Below, piece by piece: positions 1-7,511 of a stretch of 15,282 nt of DNA; position 1 is the first letter of the stretch, and each line of letters begins with the position of its first letter. The notes below the pieces were generated by a model. That model was given only the letters and a program-made list of their open reading frames with translations. It made no database searches and was not told the origin of the DNA. The stretch covers positions 1 through 15,282 of the forward strand of contig AWGX01000465.1 of NCBI GenBank assembly GCA_000495415.1. The letters run 5' to 3'. Source of the DNA: Smithella sp. ME-1 (GTDB lineage Bacteria > Desulfobacterota > Syntrophia > Syntrophales > Smithellaceae). A program made the translations under genes and the position numbers.

Positions 1-163
1 ATATGACAATGTTTCATTGAGACACTACACTAGAATAATAAGACAATAATTCTAAGGGAACTTTTACATAACTGGTGATTGGTTTCAAGCTTTTTTAATA
101 TATCATAGTGTGTTTCATTTTTAATGAAAAAGGCATGCTTTGCTCAATTTAAGTTATAATTGC

Positions 164-198
164 AGATAACTTTTTAAAATAAAATATATAAGTTATCT
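164..198. repeat. 9-bp inverted repeat, possible weak terminator of an upstream gene
   Basis: AGATAACTT at 164-172 is repeated exactly in inverse orientation at 190-198, with a 17-nt AT-only spacer. A T-rich run (198-210, interrupted by GG and G) follows on the + strand. It could be a weak intrinsic terminator for a gene outside the window, or an operator just before the folD promoter. The stem is AT-rich and the loop long, so neither role is secure. Confidence 0.35.
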
Positions 199-212
199 TT
201 GGTTGTTTTTAC

Positions 213-241
213 TTGCCCGCACTGTTTTTTTGACCTATAAT
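213..241 (+). promoter_or_regulatory. Putative sigma70-type promoter of folD
   Basis: A -35-like TTGCCC (213-218) is separated by exactly 17 bp from a perfect -10 TATAAT (236-241). Transcription would start near 248, giving a leader of about 53 nt. A second TATAAT at 155-160 has no -35 partner at a useful distance. Confidence 0.55.
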
Positions 242-300
242 TTCGCCGCATTTGTAAAGCTTCTATTTAAAAGCATATAATATCTGTGGAGAAAAGGTAA

Positions 301-1155
301 ATGGCGATTATTATTGACGGTAATAAAATAGCACAGGATATTCGTAATGAAGTGCGTCAAAGTGTCCTTGAACTCAAGAGGCAAAAGGGGATTGTTCCGG
401 GCTTGGCAGTTATTCTGGCAGGTGATGATCCTGCATCAAAAATATATGTTGGCAAAAAGGTGCAAGATTGTGCCGAAGTAGGTTTTTTATCCCGGGCGTA
501 TAAGCTTCCATCTGAAACCAGCGAGGAGAAGCTGATGGGGATTATCCGGGAATTAAATGATGATAAACTTATTCATGGAATTCTGGTGCAGCTTCCCGTG
601 CCCAAACATATTCGCCCTGATAATATCATTGAAGCCATTGATCCCCGTAAAGATGTTGACGGCTTTCATCCTTATAATGTCGGCAGGTTAATTGCCGGCA
701 GGCCTTGTCATCGTTCCTGTACACCATACGGTATACTGGAATTGTTTGATCGTAGCGGAATAGAACTGGCCGGTAAGAACGCGGTTGTTGTCGGTCGCAG
801 CAACATTGTAGGTAAACCCATGGCATTCATGTTACTGGCTCGTAATGCGACAGTTACTATTTGCCATACAAAAACAAAAGATCTTGCCGTTGTAACCCGC
901 AGGGCCGATATTTTGGTGGCTGCCGCAGGCAAAGCACAAATGATTAAAGGCGATATGGTTAAGGATGGTGTTGTCGTTATTGATGTGGGCACCAATCGTT
1001 TAGACAGCGGAAAACTTGTCGGCGATGTTGATTATGTTGCAGTGGCGGAGAAAGCCTCATATATTACACCGGTTCCTGGCGGAGTAGGTCCGATGACGCG
1101 GGCAATGCTTTTGAAAAACACGCTGAACGCGGCCCTGAGTTATCAAGAGACTTGA
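301..1155 (+). CDS. folD: Bifunctional methylenetetrahydrofolate dehydrogenase / methenyltetrahydrofolate cyclohydrolase
   Basis: FolD interconverts 5,10-methylene-THF, 5,10-methenyl-THF and 10-formyl-THF in the cytosol, supplying one-carbon units for purines and formyl-Met-tRNA. The 284-aa length is normal for the family. Family signatures are all present: the catalytic Tyr-Val-x-x-Lys stretch (Y49, K53), VQLPVP (96-101), the substrate-binding VDGFHP (119-124, Asp120), SCTPYG (139-144), the nucleotide-binding VVGRSNIVGKP (163-173) and the C-terminal PVPGGVGPMT (257-266). The start is supported by a GGAG (288-291) nine nt before the ATG. It is the only housekeeping gene here and is probably transcribed alone, since a new promoter follows at 1246. 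It shows no truncation. The identification is secure. Confidence 0.97.
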   Translation: MAIIIDGNKIAQDIRNEVRQSVLELKRQKGIVPGLAVILAGDDPASKIYVGKKVQDCAEVGFLSRAYKLPSETSEEKLMGIIRELNDDKLIHGILVQLPVPKHIRPDNIIEAIDPRKDVDGFHPYNVGRLIAGRPCHRSCTPYGILELFDRSGIELAGKNAVVVGRSNIVGKPMAFMLLARNATVTICHTKTKDLAVVTRRADILVAAAGKAQMIKGDMVKDGVVVIDVGTNRLDSGKLVGDVDYVAVAEKASYITPVPGGVGPMTRAMLLKNTLNAALSYQET

Positions 1156-1245
1156 AAATTATTTAGTGTTTTGAACAGAAAAAATATTTTTAGACTCCCA
1201 CTGTAATAATCTTTGCCCCAATAACATTTTATAGTCAAAATTGCC

Positions 1246-1274
1246 TTGACATACAAGTTTGGCTTCCATATGGT
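1246..1274 (+). promoter_or_regulatory. Putative promoter of the methyltransferase-GT operon
   Basis: A perfect -35 TTGACA (1246-1251) lies 17 bp upstream of TATGGT (1269-1274), a 4/6 match to the -10 consensus. Transcription would begin near 1281. It sits 90 bp after folD and before the three-gene + strand run 1351-4117. Because the same bases can also be read as codons in frame with the methyltransferase (from a TTG), this site argues for a later translation start. Confidence 0.55.
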
Positions 1275-1350
1275 TTTAAAAATGCAACCACAAATTTTTA
1301 CGGAGAATAATCTTATTAATAATAGCAGCCGCATTAAAGTTTTTCTTCCT

Positions 1351-2202
1351 ATGGAGGTCGAGGAAGAAACAGTCGAAGTTGATTGCGATCTCTGTGGTGA
1401 AAGGAATCGTCAGGTACTATTCGTTAAAGAAGGATTTCCCCGCTGCCGCTGTACGAACTGTGGGCTTGTTTATGTCAGCCCAAGGCTCAAACGTCATTTA
1501 GAATTGCAGAAACATTACGGTACGGGAACAATGGGTGAAGAGCGATTAACACCCCAACAAGTGAAACGTTTGAAGAGGGCAGTCGCCGGAATCGAGCCCT
1601 GGCGTCAATTAAACAGATTTCTGGATATTGGCCCTGGTCGTGGCTGGTATCTTAGTGCAACTGCCGAGGCAGGTTGGGAAACCTGGGCAGTGGAAATTAA
1701 TTCCAGAGCCCTGAGTTATTTAAAAAAACTGGTCTCCAGTCATATAATAGCTGCTCCAGCCGAAGAATTTGAATCGCAGGAGAATTTTTTTGATGTTGTG
1801 CGACTTTTCGATGTCATTGAACATTTAACCTCTCCCCGCCGTGTTGTAGAAAGAATTTTCAGGTCTTTGCGTCCGGGTGGCCTTTTGGAATTATCCACCA
1901 CTAATTTTGCATCTCTCTCCATGATGATTAACGGACCGCAATGGATGTATTTGAACGGTACCGATCATATTATTCTTTTTGATCAGCATACAATGAATCG
2001 TCTGCTGACGCAGGTCGGTTTTCAGAATATCCAAATCAGCACCAGAGATTTTCACCTCAAACGCAGATTTTATCATCCGGAAAGAGAACTTCCACCTGGT
2101 TCAACTATTTTGCGGCCGTTCAGGAAGCTTATTGATGAAACCATTTTTTTAACTGCTTATGGGCATCAACTTTTGGTCAGAGCCATTAAACCGTCTGCAT
2201 AA
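1351..2202 (+). CDS. Zinc-ribbon class I SAM-dependent methyltransferase
   Basis: This is probably a cytosolic methyltransferase acting on a sugar, glycan or lipid intermediate; the acceptor cannot be read from sequence. From the ATG at 1351 (283 aa), an N-terminal four-Cys zinc ribbon is visible (C12, C15, C34, C37; the last pair in CTNCGLVYVSPR). It is followed by a Rossmann-fold methyltransferase: motif I FLDIGPGRG (90-98), the acidic residue E115 at the end of strand 2, FDVIEHL (153-159) and a LRPGG loop near 177. This arrangement is common in Methyltransf_23-type proteins of surface-glycan loci. The frame is open upstream with starts at 1246 (TTG), 1270 and 1282 (ATG). The 1246 and 1270 codons overlap the putative promoter. 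The true start could be 1282, which would be nearly leaderless, or 1351. No clear ribosome binding site decides it. Confidence 0.85.
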   Translation: MEVEEETVEVDCDLCGERNRQVLFVKEGFPRCRCTNCGLVYVSPRLKRHLELQKHYGTGTMGEERLTPQQVKRLKRAVAGIEPWRQLNRFLDIGPGRGWYLSATAEAGWETWAVEINSRALSYLKKLVSSHIIAAPAEEFESQENFFDVVRLFDVIEHLTSPRRVVERIFRSLRPGGLLELSTTNFASLSMMINGPQWMYLNGTDHIILFDQHTMNRLLTQVGFQNIQISTRDFHLKRRFYHPERELPPGSTILRPFRKLIDETIFLTAYGHQLLVRAIKPSA

Positions 2203-2279
2203 GCCAAAAAATTATTTACGATGACTCTTGTCAAATATAAAAAAGGGAATCTGTTACAAGAATAATGGTCTGAAATCAG

Positions 2280-3158
2280 ATGAATGTTGATATTATCGTA
2301 GCAACATATAAACGATATGAACTTTTACAGGAAACTTTAAATAGTGTGGCAAAGCAGAGTTATCCGCACTGGAAGTGCTGGATTGCCGAAGATGGAGAAT
2401 CGGAAGAAACTTATGAAGCTGTAAAACCGTTTCTAAAGGATGATCGTTTTAAATACTTGCCAGGTATACACGCGGGTTTCCCTGCTGTTCCGAGAAATCG
2501 CGCTATCAAACAGGGAAATTATAAAATCATAGCTATTCTTGATGATGATGATCTGTGGCTACCGAATAAACTGGAATGCCAGATAGATTTTTTAAAAGAT
2601 CATCCAGAATGTGTTTTATTAGGATGTAATGCTTATTTTTGGGACGGAACGGAAAATTGGAATAAATCGCCATTGTATTTTAAAAAGGAAAGACTGGGAA
2701 AGATAAGTTATTATAAATTGCTCAGTCAAAATTATCTTATCCACTCATCTTTAATAGTTAGTAGAAAAGCTGTCGAACAAGCCGGTCTTTACAGTGAGAA
2801 ACTTGATCCGCCAATAGGTGAAGACTATGAACTATGCCTACGTGTGGGGGCATTAGGTGAAATCTGGAGTTTGCCCGATCCTTATGTTGTTTATCGCCAG
2901 ACCCCATCGACGTTTTATAAAAAATTAGATCGTCGTGATAGCTATAGAGCGGCAGTCAATGTTTTTGAATCGGTATTAAATGGTGTTGACAACGTGACCA
3001 GTCCTCTTTCGTATCCGAAGAATGCACATCTTGCCGTTGCCTGCCGACGTAAGAGAGACTTCTATCTTGCAGGACCCCGAGTCTTGGGGCAATTCAGATA
3101 TAAATTACAAGCAAAAATAAAAAAATTTTTTGTTTTCAAAGGGAAATCAGAGTCATGA
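2280..3158 (+). CDS. Glycosyltransferase family 2
   Basis: A GT-A-fold inverting transferase that would add a sugar from a nucleotide-sugar donor to a growing surface glycan at the cytoplasmic membrane face. The N-terminus MNVDIIVATYKR is the standard first strand and loop. The donor/metal site is the acidic run in ILDDDDLWLP (DDDD at 88-91). A later GEDYELCLR (180-188) matches the catalytic-base ED motif. No membrane segment is evident at the C-terminus. At 292 aa it is a normal single-domain size. The start ATG at 2280 leaves a 77-nt gap after the methyltransferase and lacks a good Shine-Dalgarno. The stop overlaps the next start by 4 bp, implying translational coupling. Donor and acceptor sugars cannot be inferred. 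Confidence 0.93.
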   Translation: MNVDIIVATYKRYELLQETLNSVAKQSYPHWKCWIAEDGESEETYEAVKPFLKDDRFKYLPGIHAGFPAVPRNRAIKQGNYKIIAILDDDDLWLPNKLECQIDFLKDHPECVLLGCNAYFWDGTENWNKSPLYFKKERLGKISYYKLLSQNYLIHSSLIVSRKAVEQAGLYSEKLDPPIGEDYELCLRVGALGEIWSLPDPYVVYRQTPSTFYKKLDRRDSYRAAVNVFESVLNGVDNVTSPLSYPKNAHLAVACRRKRDFYLAGPRVLGQFRYKLQAKIKKFFVFKGKSES

Positions 3159-4117
3159 ATAGATTTATTCAGTCGGGACTTAATTTCATACTGAAACAAT
3201 TCGATCTCATTCTATGTGAATGCGAACAGGAATGGGAGAGGGAAGCTTTTGCCAGACTTTATGAATCACAAATTATAAAAGAAGCAGTTTTATGTTTATA
3301 TCCTGCAGAGGGAATCGTATTCTCCAAGGATAGAGCTTTGCAGCTTCACGCGCTTTTGAGTTCATATTTGGAAAATGTAGTTTCTCCCGCACCATTGCAC
3401 ATTCTATACCGTGTTTCCACTTCACTGCATCAGAAAGCATACGATGAAGTCATAGAAATGTTTTCAGGTAAATTTTCGTTTACCAGACAATCTTCGTATG
3501 CTTCATTTAAAAATGACCTTGTAAAATTGCTGGAATCTTTACATGCTCAAAAAGTTTTTTTTCTTGTGGACGACATTCTTGTTATTGAAAAATTCGATAT
3601 TAATGATTTTGCATTATTAGATACGGATAAAACAGTTCCTTCGTTGCGAATGGGATTAAATTTGAAGAAATGTTACACGGTTCAAAAAGAACAGCCGTTG
3701 CCGGAATTAATGCCCAACCCCGATATTAATGATAGCAAAATATTTTGGAAATGGGATCGGGGTTTGTATGATTGGTCTTATCCCTTATCCGTTGACGGTC
3801 ATTATTTTTCAACACAGGAAATTACAACCATGACAAAATTGATTAATTTCTCTGCTCCCAATACATACGAGGATCAATTACAGAGATTTCGCCGTTTTTT
3901 CACGATTCGAACGGGTGTAGCTTATAAGAAATCAAAAATTGTTAATATTCCCTGCAATAAAGTACAGGAAGTAAACAAAAATATACACGGAAGCATTCAT
4001 CAGGATTTTTTATTGGATAAATGGATGAACGGATATCAAATGGATTATCGAAGTATGTATGGTTACATCAACACCAGTGTACATGAAGAAATTCCCTTTG
4101 GATTTATTCAGCGTTAA
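3155..4117 (+). CDS. Uncharacterised glycosyltransferase-like (GT-A-type) protein
   Basis: I do not recognise a named family. The start ATG overlaps the stop of the upstream GT2 gene (ATGA), so the two are probably made together. Residues 1-52 form a helical-looking segment rich in Glu, Cys and Leu. Residues 53-72 (GIVFSKDRALQLHALLSSY) resemble the first strand and helix of a nucleotide-sugar transferase with a modified 'SKDR' loop. A strand ending FFLVDDIL (135-142) has an Asp pair (139-140) where GT-A enzymes carry DxD. The second half has an aromatic-rich stretch (FWKWDRGLYDWSYPLSVDG, 197-215) and many charged residues. There is no signal peptide or membrane span. Position and the DD strand suggest a transferase working on the same glycan as its neighbour, but this is inference. 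Confidence 0.75.
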   Translation: MNRFIQSGLNFILKQFDLILCECEQEWEREAFARLYESQIIKEAVLCLYPAEGIVFSKDRALQLHALLSSYLENVVSPAPLHILYRVSTSLHQKAYDEVIEMFSGKFSFTRQSSYASFKNDLVKLLESLHAQKVFFLVDDILVIEKFDINDFALLDTDKTVPSLRMGLNLKKCYTVQKEQPLPELMPNPDINDSKIFWKWDRGLYDWSYPLSVDGHYFSTQEITTMTKLINFSAPNTYEDQLQRFRRFFTIRTGVAYKKSKIVNIPCNKVQEVNKNIHGSIHQDFLLDKWMNGYQMDYRSMYGYINTSVHEEIPFGFIQR

Positions 4118-4134
4118 GATCAGTTGAAAAATAT

Positions 4135-5181
4135 TCATTTTAAAATTTTTTTATAGAGAACATCGGCAACTACAGCATGACCTGTCTTATTCATGTGGTC
4201 ATCGAGTACGTAAAAATTATCATCATTAAGAATATTCGAGAAATCCACAATTATCATTTTGCGAATATAATCAGGGTAATCGTGGCGGGTGATCTTCTTC
4301 TTTAATGTTGCCGGGAATTCTTTATTGTCGTCGGCAATACGTCCATTCATGACGAAAGCGATAATCTGAACATTTTTAAAATCAAGATCACTATGTATGA
4401 TAGCATTAATAAACAAATCGATTTCATCTTTATCAATAGGATTGTTCTCATCGCTGTTAGAATTATTAGAATAAAAGGTTTCTTTTATCCTATTTTCTAT
4501 TTCCATCAACACGTATTTCCCAAAAACATATTTTTTCCGTTGATCTTCTGCAACATGGTAGTGGTATTTTTCTTTTGACATAGTCTGCAGTACATTATGG
4601 TCTAGGAAAAAAGATTTATTTTCCCCGAAGTCATTACCACAATATTGAATGATCAGGTATTTAAGCTTGTCTGTTGGAACCCTCTTCAGCATAATCATTT
4701 CCCGTGCCGTTCCATAAGAAGAAACGGAAGCGTTCAAAACTCTCATGCCGGTCTTTTGTTCGAGCAACTGCGCAAAAGTTTCTTCTTGATTTACACCCCA
4801 GCCCATTGCAAATGAATCTCCGGATACTATGATTTCGGGATGATCAAGGGATAGTTCGTCATCTCGTACTCCAATACTATTTATGAAATACGAATTGCTG
4901 AACTCTATACTGGAATGTATGCAATGGCCGGGTTTTAGAATATATCCGAGATTTTTATCAAACCGTGCACAGTTTGGAGAAAACTGAATGTTGTGGCGAA
5001 TTTCTGAATTATATAAATGTCCGATGCTGTTTCTGATGATCATGGGACATTTTTTTAGAAGACTCGGGTGTTGAACCAGAAAAAAAATGAACAGTTCATA
5101 GAGCATCAGAAGAAAGATGATAAAGGCTACATTGAATAGAATAATTTTGAGAGCTTTTTTCATAGAATCAATCCAAGACAT
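4135..5181 (-). CDS. Membrane-anchored SGNH/GDSL hydrolase-like protein
   Basis: Probably an envelope esterase or acyl-transfer enzyme of the SGNH fold, facing the periplasm. An uncleaved-looking N-terminal hydrophobic segment (about 10-35) follows a short basic stretch (K8, K9). Family blocks are in order: VSGDSFAMGWGV (119-130; nucleophile Ser123 in GDS), ASVSSYGTAR (151-160; block II Gly157), YCGND (180-184; block III Asn183) and DDHMNKTGH (327-335), which supplies the Asp and His. All four catalytic-block residues are therefore present, so activity is plausible. Removal or transfer of O-acetyl groups on a surface glycan would fit the context but is not shown. The ATG at 5181 has an AAGG six nt upstream. 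An internal ATG at 5163 lacks one. It appears separately transcribed from the glycosyltransferase block. Confidence 0.85.
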   Translation of the reverse strand: MSWIDSMKKALKIILFNVAFIIFLLMLYELFIFFLVQHPSLLKKCPMIIRNSIGHLYNSEIRHNIQFSPNCARFDKNLGYILKPGHCIHSSIEFSNSYFINSIGVRDDELSLDHPEIIVSGDSFAMGWGVNQEETFAQLLEQKTGMRVLNASVSSYGTAREMIMLKRVPTDKLKYLIIQYCGNDFGENKSFFLDHNVLQTMSKEKYHYHVAEDQRKKYVFGKYVLMEIENRIKETFYSNNSNSDENNPIDKDEIDLFINAIIHSDLDFKNVQIIAFVMNGRIADDNKEFPATLKKKITRHDYPDYIRKMIIVDFSNILNDDNFYVLDDHMNKTGHAVVADVLYKKILK

Positions 5182-5225
5182 ATTGCGCCTTTTGGTTTGA
5201 CAAGATATTTTTTACAAATGTGCGT

Positions 5226-5254
5226 ATGTTAATGATTTTTATTTTACATATCAA
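5226..5254 (-). promoter_or_regulatory. Putative promoter of the SGNH hydrolase gene
   Basis: On the - strand, TTGATA (complement of 5249-5254; 5/6 to -35 consensus) is followed after 17 bp by TAACAT (complement of 5226-5231; 4/6 to -10). Transcription would start near 5219, about 38 nt before the ATG at 5181. It lies directly after a terminator-like hairpin. Confidence 0.45.
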
Positions 5255-5265
5255 TAAATATTTTC

Positions 5266-5290
5266 ACAAAAAAGCAGACCCGAAGAGTCG
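5266..5290 (-). terminator. Probable intrinsic terminator after the GT4 gene
   Basis: On the - strand, GACTC and GGGTC (within 5277-5289) can form a 5-bp stem with one G-U pair and a TTC loop, followed by TGC and six T (5273-5268). It begins 6 bp after the GT4 stop codon, the expected place for the end of the 13433-to-5296 transcript. The stem is short, so termination may be partial. Confidence 0.5.
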
Positions 5291-5295
5291 ATATT

Positions 5296-6471
5296 CTAAG
5301 AAATATTTACAAAAGATGCCACTTCATCAAACACTTTCATCATTTCCTTGTGATTTCTTTCTAATGAGTATTTTTGTCCTGTTATGGCTGCTTCTTCAGA
5401 CATTTCCTGACGTTTTTTATTGTTCATGAGCAAGCGCATCTTATCCGCAAGATTAACAGAAACAGGTGGATGGGAAATTACATATCCGTCTTTCCCGTCG
5501 GTTATTATACCGGAGGCACCGTTGAACATGGTCGTAATGGAGGGAACGCCGCTGGCCATAGCTTCAATGACAACAAGAGAACATGCATCATAATATGTTG
5601 GAAGCACAAAGACATCGCTATTGGCATAATATTCATCAATAGATTTAACCCGTCCCGCAAAGATAACATTATTTTCGAGGCGAAATCGTTCTATAAGTAT
5701 TTTTAACGAGCCGTATGGAGATCCTCCAACTACGATAATTTTGAAGTTATCATTTTTCGTTCTTTTCAGCTCGGCGGCGGCCTCAATAAGAGGTTCGATT
5801 CCCTTCTTTTTTAAATCATAAGACACAAACAGGAAGACAATGTCGTTATCAGTGACACCCCATTGATTCCGTAATTTTCCTCTTATCTTTTGTTGCAATG
5901 AAGTATTGTAGCGTTTTGTATCAACACCGTTATAAATAATTTCTATTTCATCTGCCTTTGCGTTAAAGAAAGATTGCATGTCTTTTTTAATCATGTCGGC
6001 GATGGCAATGATTCTTGGTCTCGGGTTTAAACGAAATGGCGCTGCTTCTATCCATGCCCTTGTCCAATGCTTTATAGACAGCGGAATTATAATACGTTTA
6101 ATAATACGTCGTAATGCATTTTTCTCCGCATAAACTTTTCTGGCTGTAGACAGTTGATGGATCCCTCCGTGACTCTGATATGCGTTCATGTAGATAGTAT
6201 TGCCGAAACCAACTACAACGTCATAAGGTTGTTGCCTTACCATCTTCTTGTGTTTCCAGGCAAAGAACAATAGCTTTATCCACGCCGGGAGAAATTTCGG
6301 TATGTATATTTTGTGGAATTGAGCTTCTTCAGGTTCGCCGTCCCACTCTTCGCCGAACAGATGCACTTCCCAGCCGTTTTTTATAAGTGTAATGGCCAGG
6401 GAAACTGCGTACGATTCAGCACCTCCGGCATAACGGCTGAATTTTTCCATGGCAAATACGATTTTTTTCAT
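5296..6471 (-). CDS. Glycosyltransferase family 4, WaaG-like
   Basis: A GT-B retaining transferase, 391 aa, expected to add a hexose to a lipopolysaccharide-type acceptor at the cytosolic membrane face. The N-terminal acceptor domain starts MKKIVFAMEKFSRYAGGAES, with the GGAE loop at 16-19. The linker FVSYDLKKKGIEPLIEAA (215-232) begins the donor domain. The donor site is YYDACSLVVIEAMASGVP (293-310), in which Asp295 stands seven residues before Glu303 (D-x7-E rather than E-x7-E). That variant is common in WaaG-like enzymes, so it is not a sign of inactivity. A TTRQ-like run of basic residues near 112-137 may help membrane association. An AGGA lies about 9 nt before the ATG, and the gene follows the upstream GT2 by 43 nt in an apparent operon. 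The donor is unknown. Confidence 0.93.
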   Translation of the reverse strand: MKKIVFAMEKFSRYAGGAESYAVSLAITLIKNGWEVHLFGEEWDGEPEEAQFHKIYIPKFLPAWIKLLFFAWKHKKMVRQQPYDVVVGFGNTIYMNAYQSHGGIHQLSTARKVYAEKNALRRIIKRIIIPLSIKHWTRAWIEAAPFRLNPRPRIIAIADMIKKDMQSFFNAKADEIEIIYNGVDTKRYNTSLQQKIRGKLRNQWGVTDNDIVFLFVSYDLKKKGIEPLIEAAAELKRTKNDNFKIIVVGGSPYGSLKILIERFRLENNVIFAGRVKSIDEYYANSDVFVLPTYYDACSLVVIEAMASGVPSITTMFNGASGIITDGKDGYVISHPPVSVNLADKMRLLMNNKKRQEMSEEAAITGQKYSLERNHKEMMKVFDEVASFVNIS

Positions 6472-6514
6472 CCTGAAATTCCTTAGTCAAAAGAACAGAA
6501 TCATCACTGTTTAC

Positions 6515-7456
6515 TTACGGCAATAATGAAGTGAAATACTTTTTCGACTTGCCGAATTTGGCTTGCCAGTTCTTTTCTCTCATCTTATCCCATTTCCGGC
6601 CGTCGAATTTTGGCCCCTGATGGGTACTGCACCAGTTGTGATGTACAATACTCTTGCTGCAGAAACCATTTTTCCATTTTGCTTCTTCCGGATATTTTTC
6701 AGCCGTTAACCAGCGTGGCATCAGTATGCGCTCTATTCTAAGAAAATACTCCAGATCTTCGGAAATGCCAATAGGAGAGTAGTCTTCATCAAAAAAACCG
6801 ATTTGTTCTATCATGGCCGGTCTTACCATAAAGCAAACCGCAGATCGTCCTTCTTTTCTAAAAGGAACAAATAGAGGCAGCGGCTTGCTCTTAATAAACC
6901 GGCATAAAGCTTCATGCCCGCCCCATTTCGCATAGATTAAATCCAGCCCTTTGTTAATGACCTGGGTCGTATATGGCTTTTTAGGATCAACCCGGTATTT
7001 TTTTGATAATGTATGAGCTTCGACCAGTTCGTTCAAAACGGGAGAACCGTTTTCCATAGTAGAAATCCAGCCGATTGTTTTATCGTTTTCCATTGCTTCT
7101 ACAAGTGGCTGTAACCAGTCAACGCCGAAAAGCGCGTCATTGTTGGATATAACATAATAATTGTAATCAAAAGGTTTCTCTTTGGTTTGTTCCGGAGAAA
7201 ACTTCAATATCTGATTCCACGCAACAGCCACGCCCGCGTTTTGAGAATTTCTTAAAAAATAAAGAGGGAATGATGTCTCTTTAAATTCACTCTTCAATAT
7301 GTGTTCAATATCAATTTCTGATCCGTTATCGACAATTAAAACAGAAACATTTAAGTCCAATCTGTCAATCTCCGTGTTTCGATATAGATGTTGCAGACAT
7401 GCTCTGGTAATCTCTATGTTGTTCAGAACAGGAATTCCGATTAGAATCTTGATCAT
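6515..7456 (-). CDS. Glycosyltransferase family 2
   Basis: GT-A-fold glycosyltransferase, about 313 aa from the ATG at 7456. The start MIKILIGIPVLNN is the typical first strand. VLIVDNGS (39-46) and the metal/donor motif YYVISNNDALF (100-110) follow, with Asp107 in NND. The SEDLEYFLRI segment (232-241) supplies the acidic base. A C-terminal region rich in Trp, Lys and His (HHNWCSTHQGPKFDGRKW) is an acceptor-side extension of unknown role. The frame stays open to a TTG at 7474, but the six extra codons lack a ribosome binding site, so ATG 7456 is preferred. It lies between the GT-C and GT4 genes on the same strand and is likely co-transcribed with them. The unusually long insert around residues 135-195 between the donor and base motifs may set specificity. 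Confidence 0.9.
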   Translation of the reverse strand: MIKILIGIPVLNNIEITRACLQHLYRNTEIDRLDLNVSVLIVDNGSEIDIEHILKSEFKETSFPLYFLRNSQNAGVAVAWNQILKFSPEQTKEKPFDYNYYVISNNDALFGVDWLQPLVEAMENDKTIGWISTMENGSPVLNELVEAHTLSKKYRVDPKKPYTTQVINKGLDLIYAKWGGHEALCRFIKSKPLPLFVPFRKEGRSAVCFMVRPAMIEQIGFFDEDYSPIGISEDLEYFLRIERILMPRWLTAEKYPEEAKWKNGFCSKSIVHHNWCSTHQGPKFDGRKWDKMREKNWQAKFGKSKKYFTSLLP

Positions 7457-7511
7457 ACTTTTCACTACTTTCAAATTTTCTTGTAATGCGTGCCGGTTTC
7501 ACCATGCCGTA

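Larger units (their letters stand above)
1..300. other. AT-rich gene-free region upstream of folD
   Basis: No coding stretch is supported here. The region is AT-rich and carries a small 7-bp hairpin (113-119 with 123-129, loop TTT), a 9-bp inverted repeat (164-172 with 190-198) and the putative folD promoter (213-241). No end of an upstream gene can be recognised. Confidence 0.6.

Noticed and set aside
236..241. TTGACC at 230-235 as the -35 of the folD promoter
   Set aside because: It abuts the TATAAT with no spacer; TTGCCC at 213-218 has the correct 17-bp spacing.
708..995. 95-aa open frame on the - strand inside folD
   Set aside because: It is antisense to a secure, full-length folD and has no ribosome binding site or recognisable motif; it is a coding shadow.
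4118..4160. Terminator between the convergent genes ending at 4117 and 4135
   Set aside because: The T-rich run at 4139-4152 has only an A/T-only 6-bp stem before it, overlapping the end of the opposite gene; not distinguishable from background.
5374..5706. 110-aa open frame on the + strand
   Set aside because: It lies antisense within the secure GT4 gene at 5296-6471, whose motifs are intact; treated as a shadow.
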